Below are positions 6,229-14,010 of a stretch of DNA of 20,955 bases, one piece after another. A program made the translations under genes and the position numbers. This stretch comes from Burkholderiales bacterium (GTDB taxonomy: Bacteria > Pseudomonadota > Gammaproteobacteria > Burkholderiales > SG8-39): assembly GCA_919902965.1 (NCBI GenBank), contig CAKKSJ010000467.1, forward strand, positions 1 through 20,955, written 5' to 3'. The notes beneath the pieces are model-generated. The model saw nothing but the letters and a program-made list of their open reading frames with translations. It did no database searches and had not been told where the DNA came from. How positions within the stretch are numbered: position 1 is the first letter of the stretch; every line of letters starts with the position of its first letter.

Positions 6229-7272
6229 TCAATCTACGAGCTTGCGCGCTTCGGCGACATGGCCGCGGTAGAAATCAAAAATATGCTTCATCGCCTGCTT
6301 CATCGTGACCCTGGGTTTCCAGGCGAGGTCCTTGCAGGTGTTGGTGATTTTTGGCACGCGATTCTGCACGTCCTGGTAGCCCTTGCCGTAATACTGCATC
6401 GAGCTGGTCTTGATCAGTTTCACTTTTTTCGCATGACTGCGGTATTCGGGATATTCCAGCGCCAGTTCCAGCATCATCTCGGCGAGTTCCCTGACCGAGA
6501 AATTGTTTTGCGGGTTGCCGATGTTGTAAATCTTCCCGCTCGCCACCCGCCCCGGGTTGTCGATGATTTTCAGGAGCGCATCGATGCCGTCGTCGATATA
6601 GGTGAAGGCGCGCTTTTGCGTGCCGCCGTCCACCAGTTGGATGTTTTCGCCGCGCACGATATGTCCGAGGAACTGGGTGATCACGCGCGAACTCCCTTCC
6701 TTGGGCGTGTTGATCGAATCCAGTCCGGAGCCGATCCAGTTGAACGGCCGGAACAGCGTGTAGTCCAGGCCCTCCTGCATGCCGTAGGCGTGGATCACCC
6801 GATCCATCAGTTGCTTGGCGCAGGAGTAAATCCAGCGCGGCTTGCTGATCGGGCCCAGCACCAGCTGGGAGGCGTCCGGATCGAATTCCGCGTCGGCGCA
6901 CATGCCGTAGACTTCCGAGGTCGATGGGAAGACCACGCGTTTCTTGTATTTGACCGCGGAGCGAATAATCGGCAGATTGGCTTCGAAGTCCAGTTCGAAC
7001 ACCCGCAGCGGCTCTTTCACATAGGTCGCCGGCGTGGCGATCGCCACCAAGGGCAGCACGGTGTCGCACTTGCGCACATGGTATTCGATCCATTCCTTGT
7101 TGATGGTGATGTCGCCCTCGAAGAAATGGAAGCGCTTTTCCTCGAGCAGATCGCTGATGCGCTCGGTCTGCATGTCCATGCCGTAGACCTCCCAGTCGGT
7201 CTTGGCGATGATGCGTTTGGACAGATGGTGGCCGATGAAGCCGTTGACGCCGAGTATGAGGATTTTTTTCAT
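6229..7272 (-). CDS. arnA: UDP-glucuronate decarboxylase, stand-alone C-terminal half of ArnA
   Basis: A 347-residue extended-SDR enzyme equivalent to the C-terminal domain of E. coli ArnA, which oxidatively decarboxylates UDP-glucuronic acid to UDP-4-keto-pentose using NAD+. The NAD-binding motif GVNGFIG is at 8-14. Catalytic-site residues are seen as T118-S119-E120 (PSTSEVYG), Y149 and K153 (YSCAK), and R305, the equivalent of the E. coli ArnA arginine needed for decarboxylation. The start ATG follows the formyltransferase stop after four bases and lacks a clear ribosome binding site, so translation is probably coupled. The two ArnA halves are in different reading frames and separated by TAA, so this is a true gene split and not a single nonsense mutation in a fusion. 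Confidence 0.95.
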   Translation of the reverse strand: MKKILILGVNGFIGHHLSKRIIAKTDWEVYGMDMQTERISDLLEEKRFHFFEGDITINKEWIEYHVRKCDTVLPLVAIATPATYVKEPLRVFELDFEANLPIIRSAVKYKKRVVFPSTSEVYGMCADAEFDPDASQLVLGPISKPRWIYSCAKQLMDRVIHAYGMQEGLDYTLFRPFNWIGSGLDSINTPKEGSSRVITQFLGHIVRGENIQLVDGGTQKRAFTYIDDGIDALLKIIDNPGRVASGKIYNIGNPQNNFSVRELAEMMLELALEYPEYRSHAKKVKLIKTSSMQYYGKGYQDVQNRVPKITNTCKDLAWKPRVTMKQAMKHIFDFYRGHVAEARKLVD

Positions 7273-7276
7273 TTGA

Positions 7277-8188
7277 TTAGCTGAAAGTGATTTTTTCGTT
7301 GGCAAACGCCGCAGGCTCGAGCGGACCGCCCTGTGCGTCGAGTTCCAGTACGCGCAGCACGCGTCCGTCGCCGCAATCGGCGAAAAATGCGCCTGCTTCG
7401 AAATATAACCCAGGTACGCCGCTCCTAGGGCGTCTATTTGCCTCGAGGCGGGTGCGCAGTATGCGCAGCTTCCGGTCCTTGATCTGCGTAAAGGCGCCCG
7501 GGTAGGGCGGCGCAACCCCGCGAACCAGGTTGTGCACCGCCTGCGCGCCCTTGCTCCAGTCGATGCGCCCGTCCTCGGGCTTGCGCCCGCCGAAATAGCT
7601 GCCCTTGCCCAGATCCTGCTGCCTAATGCGCGCGCTGCCCGCGATCAGGCCGGGCAGGGCGCGCGCAAGCACCCGCTCAGCCGCGCCGGTGACCTTGGCA
7701 AATACCTCCGCAGCTGTTTCATCCGCGCCTATGGGCACGGCTTCCTGATCGACGATGCCGCCCGCATCGGGCTTTTCCACCATCTCGTGCAGCGTAGCGC
7801 CGGTTTCCTGCTCACCCATGATCACGGCCCAGTTCACCGGCACGCGCCCGCGGTACTTGGGCAGCAGTGAGCCGTGCATGTTATAGGCGCCGCGCCGTGG
7901 CAGGGCGAGCAATTCCGGCCGCAGCATATTGCGGTAGTAGAAAGAAAAAAGAAAATCCGGCTGCAGCGCCTTTATTTGCGCCAGCACCGCCGGATCATTT
8001 GCGTCCCCGGGCGCGATCACAGGAATGGCGCGCGCGCGGGCGAGCTTTTCCACGCTGTCAAACCAGATGGTTTCGGCCGGATTGTCGCTGTGGGTCAGCA
8101 CCAGCGCCACTTGTACGCCCCGGTCCAGGAGCACCGAAAGACAGCGTACGCCGACGTTGTGATAGGCAAAAACGACAGCCGAAGTCAT
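7277..8188 (-). CDS. arnA: UDP-4-amino-4-deoxy-L-arabinose formyltransferase, stand-alone N-terminal half of ArnA
   Basis: A 303-residue formyltransferase-fold protein matching the first about 300 residues of E. coli ArnA. It would use 10-formyltetrahydrofolate to formylate UDP-L-Ara4N, giving the substrate of ArnC. The catalytic triad of the family is visible: N103 and H105 in NMHGSLLPKYRG, and D141 in EKPDAGG. The C-terminal OB-fold-like domain contains GVAPPYPGAF and ends with ANEKITF. Length fits a stand-alone domain. No Shine-Dalgarno is evident; the gene lies 53 bases after arnC. Confidence 0.94.
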   Translation of the reverse strand: MTSAVVFAYHNVGVRCLSVLLDRGVQVALVLTHSDNPAETIWFDSVEKLARARAIPVIAPGDANDPAVLAQIKALQPDFLFSFYYRNMLRPELLALPRRGAYNMHGSLLPKYRGRVPVNWAVIMGEQETGATLHEMVEKPDAGGIVDQEAVPIGADETAAEVFAKVTGAAERVLARALPGLIAGSARIRQQDLGKGSYFGGRKPEDGRIDWSKGAQAVHNLVRGVAPPYPGAFTQIKDRKLRILRTRLEANRRPRSGVPGLYFEAGAFFADCGDGRVLRVLELDAQGGPLEPAAFANEKITFS

Positions 8189-8241
8189 GGCAGAGGCGGC
8201 GCAACGCGCTCAGAAGCAGGTAGGGACGGGCAGATGATCTC

Positions 8242-9237
8242 TCACCCCGCGCCGCTGTCCCGGTTTGCAGCGGCGGGCGCGGGGCGCAGCCGCGCAGCCC
8301 CTGTATCGCCTTGCTCCAGCACCGCCTCGATCAGATAGCGCGGCCGCTGACGCACCTGCTGCGAAATGCGGCCCACATATTCACCCAGCAGGCCGATGCC
8401 GAACAAGGCAATGCCGAGCAGGAAAAAGACGATGCCGAACAGGGTGAATACGCCTTCGGCCTCGGGGCCGACCAGCAGCCGCCGCACCGCCAGATAGCCC
8501 ACGAACAGGATGGACAACAGGGAAATCAGCATGCCGGCAAGCGAGAACATTTGCAGCGGCACCAGCGAAAATGCGGTCACCAGGTCGAAGTTGAGCCGAA
8601 TCAGCTGATACAGCGAATACTTCGACACGCCCGCAGCGCGTTCCTCGTGTTCGACTTCGATTTCCACCGGGCGCTGCGCAAACGTGTAGGCCAGCGCCGG
8701 GATATAGGTGCTGATTTCGCGGCAACCGTTGATCGCGTCGACGATTTCGCGGCTGTAGGCGCGCAGCATGCAGCCCTGGTCGGTCATGCGGATGCGCGTG
8801 ATGCGCTCGCGCAGCAGGTTCATCGCTTTGGAAGCGTAGTTGCGGAAGGCGCTGTCCTGGCGTGTGCGGCGTATGCTGCCGACGTAGTCGTAGCCTTCAT
8901 CCATTTTCGCGACGAGGCGGCCGATCTCCTCCGGCGGGTTCTGCAGATCGGCATCCAGGGTGACGACGCGCCTGCCGCGCACCTGCTCGAATCCCGCCAT
9001 GATCGCCATGTGCTGGCCGTAGTTGCCGTTGAACAGGATCACGCGGGTGACATCGGGGCGCTGCTGGAACTGCTCGCGCAGGATGGCGGCGGAGCGGTCG
9101 CGGCTGCCGTCGTTGACGAATACGATTTCGTAGGGGATGCGCAGGGCGTCCAGCGCCGGGTACAGGCGGGCGAACAGGGCCGCGAGACCTTGTTCCTCGT
9201 TGTAGACCGGGATGACGACCGAGAGTTCGAGATTCAT
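8242..9237 (-). CDS. arnC: Undecaprenyl-phosphate 4-deoxy-4-formamido-L-arabinose transferase ArnC
   Basis: A 331-residue family-2 glycosyltransferase anchored in the inner membrane. It would transfer L-Ara4FN from UDP to undecaprenyl phosphate. The catalytic domain shows VVIPVYNEE (7-15), VNDGSRD (41-47) and the metal-binding DAD (95-97) in LDADLQNPPEE. Two hydrophobic segments follow, about 232-255 and 263-288, the usual ArnC/DPM1-like C-terminal hairpin, ending in GEYVGRI. It might be taken for a generic dolichyl-phosphate-mannose-synthase-like protein, but its place between arnB and the ArnA formyltransferase supports ArnC. The gene begins 15 bases after arnB. Confidence 0.93.
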   Translation of the reverse strand: MNLELSVVIPVYNEEQGLAALFARLYPALDALRIPYEIVFVNDGSRDRSAAILREQFQQRPDVTRVILFNGNYGQHMAIMAGFEQVRGRRVVTLDADLQNPPEEIGRLVAKMDEGYDYVGSIRRTRQDSAFRNYASKAMNLLRERITRIRMTDQGCMLRAYSREIVDAINGCREISTYIPALAYTFAQRPVEIEVEHEERAAGVSKYSLYQLIRLNFDLVTAFSLVPLQMFSLAGMLISLLSILFVGYLAVRRLLVGPEAEGVFTLFGIVFFLLGIALFGIGLLGEYVGRISQQVRQRPRYLIEAVLEQGDTGAARLRPAPAAANRDSGAG

Positions 9238-9252
9238 GTTGCGGCGTTCATG

Positions 9253-10371
9253 TTATTGGCCCCGCAGCACTTCGGCGACCGTCGTGCACACCCGGTCGAC
9301 GTCGCTATCGGCCATGCCCGGGAACAGCGGCAGCGTCACCGTGGCGGCGCCGATGTGCTCGGCCTGGGGAAAGTCGCCCGGATTGTAGCCGAGTTCGCGG
9401 AAGATCCTGAACAGGTGCATCGCGGGATAGTGCACACCCACGCCGATGCCGCGCTGGTGCATCGCCTGGATGAAGCCGCCGCGGTCCAGGCGCATGCGCG
9501 CCAGCGGCAGCAATACCTGAAACATATGCCAGTTACAGTCGGCATAATCGGCAAGCGGCAATTCGCAGCCGGCAGCGCTATCGAAGCGTTCGAAATAGCG
9601 TCGCACGAGCGCACGGCGCCGGGCGGTGAACGCGTCCAGCTGTTTCAACTGGCCCAATCCGATGCGCGCGGCGACATCGGTCAGATTGTGTTTTCCGCCC
9701 GCTACCTCCACCTCCTGGCCGCCGTCGGGGAGGCGCACCACACCTTGCAGACGCAGCCGCGTGCACAAATCCGTTTCCGCCGCATCGCTGAGCACCAGGC
9801 AGCCGCCTTCCGCGGTGGTGATGTTCTTGTTCGCGTGAAAGCTGATCGCCACCAGATCGCCGAAACTGCCGATGCGCCGTCCGCGCCAGCTTGCGCCCAT
9901 GCTTTGCGCGGCGTCCTCGATCACGCGCAGGCCGTGGCGCCCGGCAATATCATAAAGACGGTCGCGGTCCACCGGCAGGCCGGCCATGTCCACAGGCAGC
10001 AGGGCACGGGTTCTGGGCGTGATCGCGGCTTCGATGCGTGCCAGATCGATATTGCGCGTGCGCGCGTCCACGTCCACGAACACCGGTTTCGCGCCGGCAC
10101 GCAGTATCACATTGGCCGTGGCTACCCAAGACAGCGGTGTGGTAATGACTTCGTCGCCTGCCTGCACGCCGGCGACGGCCAGGGCGATTTCCAGTGCGCC
10201 GGTGGCCGAACTCATCACTCGCACCGGCCGGCCGCCGAAATACTGCGACAGCGCCTGTTCCAGTTGTTTCACGCAGGGACCGCTGGTGATCCAGCCTGAG
10301 CGCAGCACTTCGGCCACGCCCGCGATGGTTTCCTCGTCTATCGAGGGGCGTGTGAACGGCAGGTAGTCCAT
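9253..10371 (-). CDS. arnB: UDP-4-amino-4-deoxy-L-arabinose--oxoglutarate aminotransferase ArnB
   Basis: A 372-residue PLP enzyme of the DegT/DnrJ/EryC1 family that would aminate UDP-4-keto-arabinose using glutamate. The PLP lysine is K182 in FHANKNITTAEGG, a motif characteristic of ArnB. The N-terminus MDYLPFTRPSI and the block SGWITSGP are also typical. The ATG at 10371 was chosen because its first base is the last base of the upstream transporter stop (TGATG), and the longer open frame upstream would lie wholly inside that transporter gene. Related DegT enzymes make other aminosugars, but the neighbours leave little doubt. Confidence 0.95.
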   Translation of the reverse strand: MDYLPFTRPSIDEETIAGVAEVLRSGWITSGPCVKQLEQALSQYFGGRPVRVMSSATGALEIALAVAGVQAGDEVITTPLSWVATANVILRAGAKPVFVDVDARTRNIDLARIEAAITPRTRALLPVDMAGLPVDRDRLYDIAGRHGLRVIEDAAQSMGASWRGRRIGSFGDLVAISFHANKNITTAEGGCLVLSDAAETDLCTRLRLQGVVRLPDGGQEVEVAGGKHNLTDVAARIGLGQLKQLDAFTARRRALVRRYFERFDSAAGCELPLADYADCNWHMFQVLLPLARMRLDRGGFIQAMHQRGIGVGVHYPAMHLFRIFRELGYNPGDFPQAEHIGAATVTLPLFPGMADSDVDRVCTTVAEVLRGQ

Positions 10372-10742
10372 CAGGAGCGCGCGACTATATAGACGCCGAC
10401 GATAATCACGCCTATGCCCGCAAGCCGCGTCATGCTGACTGCTTCGCCGAACAGATACCAGGCCGCCACGGCGTTGAGCACATAGCCCAGGGAAAGCAGG
10501 GGATAGGCGATCGAGACCTCGACTCTGGAGAGGCCCAGGATCCACACCACCAGGCTGACTACATAGCAGGCCATGCCGCCCAGGATGTGCGGCTCGAGCG
10601 CGAGCTTCATACCCACCGGAACGATGTTGCCGGTACTGAATTCGAAATGCCCGACTGCGTTGGTGCCGGCTTTGAGCAACAGCTGGGCCAGGGCGTTGAG
10701 GAATACGCCCAGCATCAGCAGCGAAAAACTGACGACGCTCAT
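10371..10742 (-). CDS. SMR/EamA-type membrane protein, probable L-Ara4N-phosphoundecaprenol flippase subunit (ArnE/ArnF-like)
   Basis: A 123-residue, very hydrophobic protein with four probable membrane helices, about 4-27, 40-68, 76-97 and 104-121. It carries small-multidrug-resistance-like features: N16 and Q20 in the first helix and K24 after it. In enterobacteria ArnE and ArnF together flip undecaprenyl-phosphate-L-Ara4N across the inner membrane. Here only one such gene is present, so it may act as a homodimer or with a partner encoded elsewhere. The start overlaps the arnT stop by four bases and the stop overlaps arnB by one. The assignment to ArnE or ArnF individually is not possible by eye. 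Confidence 0.85.
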   Translation of the reverse strand: MSVVSFSLLMLGVFLNALAQLLLKAGTNAVGHFEFSTGNIVPVGMKLALEPHILGGMACYVVSLVVWILGLSRVEVSIAYPLLSLGYVLNAVAAWYLFGEAVSMTRLAGIGVIIVGVYIVARS

Positions 10743-12391
10743 GGATGCACCGTCAAACGCCGGGAGACGACAATCCGGCGCGTGTCGCGGGCGACGAGGC
10801 GCATGGGCAGGCCTTTGGCGCGCAGGCCCTCATAGGTTTTTGGCGACATCAAGGCCAGCGCTTCAGCGTCCGCTTTCCAGCTTGTTTCGAAAAGTGCGAG
10901 ATCGGGAATGAATTTTTGCGGTTCCTGCGCTATGCCGAAACCCAGTTCGTCTTTGTAGGCCACCATGGTGGTGGGGCGCCGCAGATAGAACTGCAGCGAC
11001 TGGTCATAGGTGTCGACGCTGTAAAAGGGCATGCCGGGCTTCAATTCAGATTTTATTTTCTGCACAATATAATACGCGGAATTGGCGCGCGACAGGCTCT
11101 CGTGGCCAGTCAGCGCGAGCTGGGCGAACACCAGCCCGGCACCGGCCAAGAGCATAAGCGCCGTACGCGTGCGGCCGCGCCATGCGAACCAGGCGCAGGC
11201 GGCCGCACCAATAATTTGCACCAGGCCGGCTGCGATCAGCCAATCGGCATAATCGTGGAACAGTTCCACCGGTACCTCGCGGCTGGCGTAGCGCTCGATG
11301 CCGGGAAGAAACGCAAGCAAGGCCACGCCCGCCAGCGCCGCCGGCAGGGTTTGCCAGGCAAGCGCACGCGCACCGAGCTGTGCCAGGCGCACGCCGGTGA
11401 GCAGCGCCAGCGCCGGGAACATGGGCAGGATGTAGGACACCAGCTTGGAACTGGAAACGGAAAAAAACACGAACACCACTGCCGCCCACAGGAGCAAAAA
11501 GCGCTGCGCCTGAAAGCGCTGTAGCGGGTCGCGCTTCCAGGCGCGCGCCAGGGCGTCGATGAGCGCTATCGTCCATGGCAGCATGCCCGCCAGCAGCACC
11601 GGGATGAAATAGTAGGGCGGCTGGTAGCGCCCGTGCTGTTTGGTCAGGAAACGCTCGAAATGTTCATGGATGAAAAAGAATTGAAAGAATTCCGGATTGG
11701 CGCGCGATACCGCCACGAACCAGGGCAGGGTCAGCACCAGCAATAGCGCGATCCCGCTAAAGAGCTGCAGACGCCCGATGCGGCGCCAGTCGCGTTCGAT
11801 CAGGATATAGAGCAGGAGCGCCGCACCCGGCAGCGCCAGGCCGATCAAACCCTTGGAAAGCACCGCCAGCGCGAGTGCCGCCCAGGCGGCGAGCATCCAG
11901 CGTTCGCGCGCGCGCGCAGCGGCAGTGTCCTGTTGGGCGAGCAGGAAGGCACACACGGCTGCGGACAGGAAAAAGCTCACCCCCATGTCCAAGGTGTTGA
12001 CATGTCCGATCAGCACCCAAAGCAGGCTGGAACCCAGCACCAGCGCGGCGTTCCAGCCGGCCTGCTCCCCGAACAGCCGCCGGCCGGTGAAATAAACCAT
12101 GAGTACGCCGAGAAAACCGGTGAGCGCGCTCCACAGCCGGGCGGTCCATTGATGTTCGCCGAACAGGGTGTAGGCCGCCGCCGTAGCCCAGTACTGCAGC
12201 GCGGGTTTTTCGAAATACTTGATGTCGTTCAGGCGCGGCGTGGTCCAGTCGCCGCTGGCCACCATTTCGCGCGGAATTTCGGCATAACGCCCCTCGTCCG
12301 GGTTGACCAGTTTGCGATATTCGAGATTGGAGAACCAAACCGCCGCGAAGGCGAGCAGCAGTATGAGCGTGCGGGCGGCGGCCTTATTCAA
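10739..12391 (-). CDS. arnT: Lipid A 4-amino-4-deoxy-L-arabinosyltransferase ArnT
   Basis: A 550-residue GT-C-fold (GT83, PMT-like) membrane glycosyltransferase that would move L-Ara4N from the undecaprenyl carrier to lipid A phosphates on the periplasmic face. The first helix (about 8-25) is followed by the conserved periplasmic motif NPDEGRYAEI (30-39; D32 and E33) and YFEKPALQYW (59-68). Many hydrophobic helices follow to about residue 420, then a soluble C-terminal domain. Length matches known ArnT. The start is TTG and overlaps the stop of the Mth938-like gene by four bases (TTGA). A generic PMT-family glycosyltransferase would be the alternative without the arn neighbours. Confidence 0.93.
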   Translation of the reverse strand: MNKAAARTLILLLAFAAVWFSNLEYRKLVNPDEGRYAEIPREMVASGDWTTPRLNDIKYFEKPALQYWATAAAYTLFGEHQWTARLWSALTGFLGVLMVYFTGRRLFGEQAGWNAALVLGSSLLWVLIGHVNTLDMGVSFFLSAAVCAFLLAQQDTAAARARERWMLAAWAALALAVLSKGLIGLALPGAALLLYILIERDWRRIGRLQLFSGIALLLVLTLPWFVAVSRANPEFFQFFFIHEHFERFLTKQHGRYQPPYYFIPVLLAGMLPWTIALIDALARAWKRDPLQRFQAQRFLLLWAAVVFVFFSVSSSKLVSYILPMFPALALLTGVRLAQLGARALAWQTLPAALAGVALLAFLPGIERYASREVPVELFHDYADWLIAAGLVQIIGAAACAWFAWRGRTRTALMLLAGAGLVFAQLALTGHESLSRANSAYYIVQKIKSELKPGMPFYSVDTYDQSLQFYLRRPTTMVAYKDELGFGIAQEPQKFIPDLALFETSWKADAEALALMSPKTYEGLRAKGLPMRLVARDTRRIVVSRRLTVHP

Positions 12392-12759
12392 CTGAACAAC
12401 AGCGCCGCAGCGACTTTGCGCTCCTCGGCCGCCAGAATATTGTACGTGCGGCAGGCGGCCTGGAGATCCATCACCTCGAGGCCAATGCGCGCCTCGCAGA
12501 GCGCGCGCGTCAACTCCGGCCGCGGAAAGCGCAGGCGCGCGCCGGTGCCCAGCAGCACGATTTCCGCTTTCAGTCCGGCGAGCCGGCTGAAATCCTCTGC
12601 AGTCAGGTGGTCGAATCCGCCAGGCTGCCAGTCGGTCACGATCCGGTCGCCCAGCACCACCAGGTTTTGCGCGTAACGCTGCCGATTGACCATGACGTAA
12701 CCCTCACCGTAGCCGGTGAACAGATTGATGCCGGATAGCTTGGAGAGATGGAGCTTCAA
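12388..12759 (-). CDS. Mth938-like domain protein (DUF498/NDUFAF3 family)
   Basis: A 123-residue small soluble protein of the Mth938 fold, related to the mitochondrial complex I assembly factor NDUFAF3; the bacterial function is unknown. Family-like stretches are INLFTGYGEGYVMVN, LGTGARLRFPRP and the end region YNILAAEERKVAAALL. The TTG at 12759 was taken as start because it gives the usual KLHL N-terminus right after the initiator; there is no good ribosome binding site, and the TATAAT on the same strand would give a very short leader. The open frame continues far upstream over alaC but that part is an antisense shadow. This is the first gene of the probable arn operon, and its end overlaps the arnT start. 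Confidence 0.85.
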   Translation of the reverse strand: MKLHLSKLSGINLFTGYGEGYVMVNRQRYAQNLVVLGDRIVTDWQPGGFDHLTAEDFSRLAGLKAEIVLLGTGARLRFPRPELTRALCEARIGLEVMDLQAACRTYNILAAEERKVAAALLFS

Positions 12760-12780
12760 GGGGTGACCAAATGAGCTAAA

Positions 12781-12786
12781 ATTATA
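12781..12786 (-). promoter_or_regulatory. Possible -10 element for the Mth938-arn operon
   Basis: On the minus strand this is an exact TATAAT, in the AT-rich 66-base gap between the divergent Mth938-like gene and alaC, about 22 bases before the TTG start. No convincing TTGACA-like -35 lies 16-18 bases upstream, so an activator or another sigma factor may be involved, or the match may be chance. No PmrA-type direct repeat was recognised. Confidence 0.35.
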
Positions 12787-12825
12787 AACTTTTTCAGGGC
12801 TTACAGCGACATTGCGCTGCACCGT

Positions 12826-14010
12826 ATGAGACAATTTTCGAGAATCGAGCGCCTGCCGCCCTACGTCTTCAACATCACCAACGAGCTGAAGATGGCGGCG
12901 CGCCGCGCCGGCGAGGACATAATCGACATGAGCATGGGCAACCCCGACGGGCCCACGCCCCGGCACATCGTCGACAAACTGGTGGAGGCGGCGCAGCGCA
13001 CCGATACCCACGGCTATTCGGCTTCCAAGGGCATACCGCGGCTGCGTCGCGCCATCACCACCTGGTACCAGCGGCGCTACGGCGTGGAGTTCGATCCGGA
13101 CTCCGAGGCCATCGTCACCATCGGCTCGAAGGAAGGCCTGGCACATCTGATGCTCGCCACGCTTGAGCGCGGCGATACCGTGCTGGTGCCCAATCCCAGC
13201 TATCCGATCCATATCTACGGCGCCATTATCGCCGGCGCCGATATCCGTTCGGTGCGCATGACGCCGGGCGTGGATTTTTTCGCGGAAGCCGAACGTGCGA
13301 TCCGCGAGCTGATCCCGAAGCCGAAAATGCTGGTGATCGGCTTTCCCTCGAACCCGACGGCGATGTGCGTCGAACTGGAATTCTTCGAGCGCGTGATTGC
13401 ACTGGCCAAGGCGCACGACATCATGGTGGTGCACGATCTCGCCTACGCCGACATCACCTTCGACGGCTGGAAGGCGCCCTCCATCATGCAGGTGCCGGGC
13501 GCGCGCGATGTGGCGGTGGAGTTTTTTACCATGTCCAAGAGTTACAACATGGCCGGCTGGCGCATCGGTTTCATGGTCGGCAACAAGGACATGGTGCATG
13601 CGCTGGCGCGCATCAAGAGTTATCACGACTACGGCACGTTCGCGCCGATCCAGGTCGCATCCATCGTGGCGCTCGAGGGCCCGCAGGAGTGCGTCGAGGA
13701 AATCCGCCTCAAATACCAGAAGCGGCGCGACGTCATGGTGAAAGGCCTGCACGAAATGGGCTGGATGGTGGCCAATCCCAAGGCCTCGATGTACATCTGG
13801 GCCAAAATCCCGGAGCGCTACCGCGCGATGGGCTCGCTGGATTTTGCGACCAAGATTCTCAACGAAGCCAAAGTGGCGGTATCCCCGGGCATCGGTTTCG
13901 GCGATTTGGGCGATGACCATGTGCGCATTGCGCTGATAGAAAACGAGTCCCGCTCACGGCAGGCGCTCAGAGGCATGAAGGAAATGTTCAGGAAGGACGG
14001 CGCACTGTGA
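12826..14010 (+). CDS. alaC: PLP-dependent aminotransferase, AlaC (alanine transaminase) type
   Basis: A 394-residue class I/II aminotransferase, fold type I. Visible active-site residues are Y131 in NPSYPIHIYG, N176 in GFPSNPTA, D204 and Y207 in HDLAYAD, the PLP lysine K238 in SKSYNMAGWR, and R246. The likely role is interconversion of pyruvate and glutamate with alanine and 2-oxoglutarate. An aspartate aminotransferase assignment is the main alternative; the short MRQFSRIERLPPYVF start and SMGNPDGPTP block match AlaC proteins. No strong Shine-Dalgarno precedes the ATG. Its stop overlaps the homoserine dehydrogenase start by four bases (GTGA), indicating translational coupling into the threonine branch. 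Confidence 0.92.
   Translation: MRQFSRIERLPPYVFNITNELKMAARRAGEDIIDMSMGNPDGPTPRHIVDKLVEAAQRTDTHGYSASKGIPRLRRAITTWYQRRYGVEFDPDSEAIVTIGSKEGLAHLMLATLERGDTVLVPNPSYPIHIYGAIIAGADIRSVRMTPGVDFFAEAERAIRELIPKPKMLVIGFPSNPTAMCVELEFFERVIALAKAHDIMVVHDLAYADITFDGWKAPSIMQVPGARDVAVEFFTMSKSYNMAGWRIGFMVGNKDMVHALARIKSYHDYGTFAPIQVASIVALEGPQECVEEIRLKYQKRRDVMVKGLHEMGWMVANPKASMYIWAKIPERYRAMGSLDFATKILNEAKVAVSPGIGFGDLGDDHVRIALIENESRSRQALRGMKEMFRKDGAL

Noticed and set aside
7273..7276. ArnA split as a frameshifted or nonsense-interrupted fusion gene
   Set aside because: The two halves have their own stop and start, a four-base gap and different frames exactly at the domain junction, and both are full length; separate genes explain this best.
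8311..10299. 662-codon plus-strand open frame over arnC and arnB
   Set aside because: Antisense shadow of two clear genes in GC-rich DNA; its translation has no recognisable domain and its composition is rich in His, Arg and Gln as expected for a shadow frame.
12760..13920. Long minus-strand extension of the Mth938-like frame across alaC
   Set aside because: This part is antisense to alaC and lacks family similarity; the real protein starts at the TTG before KLHL.
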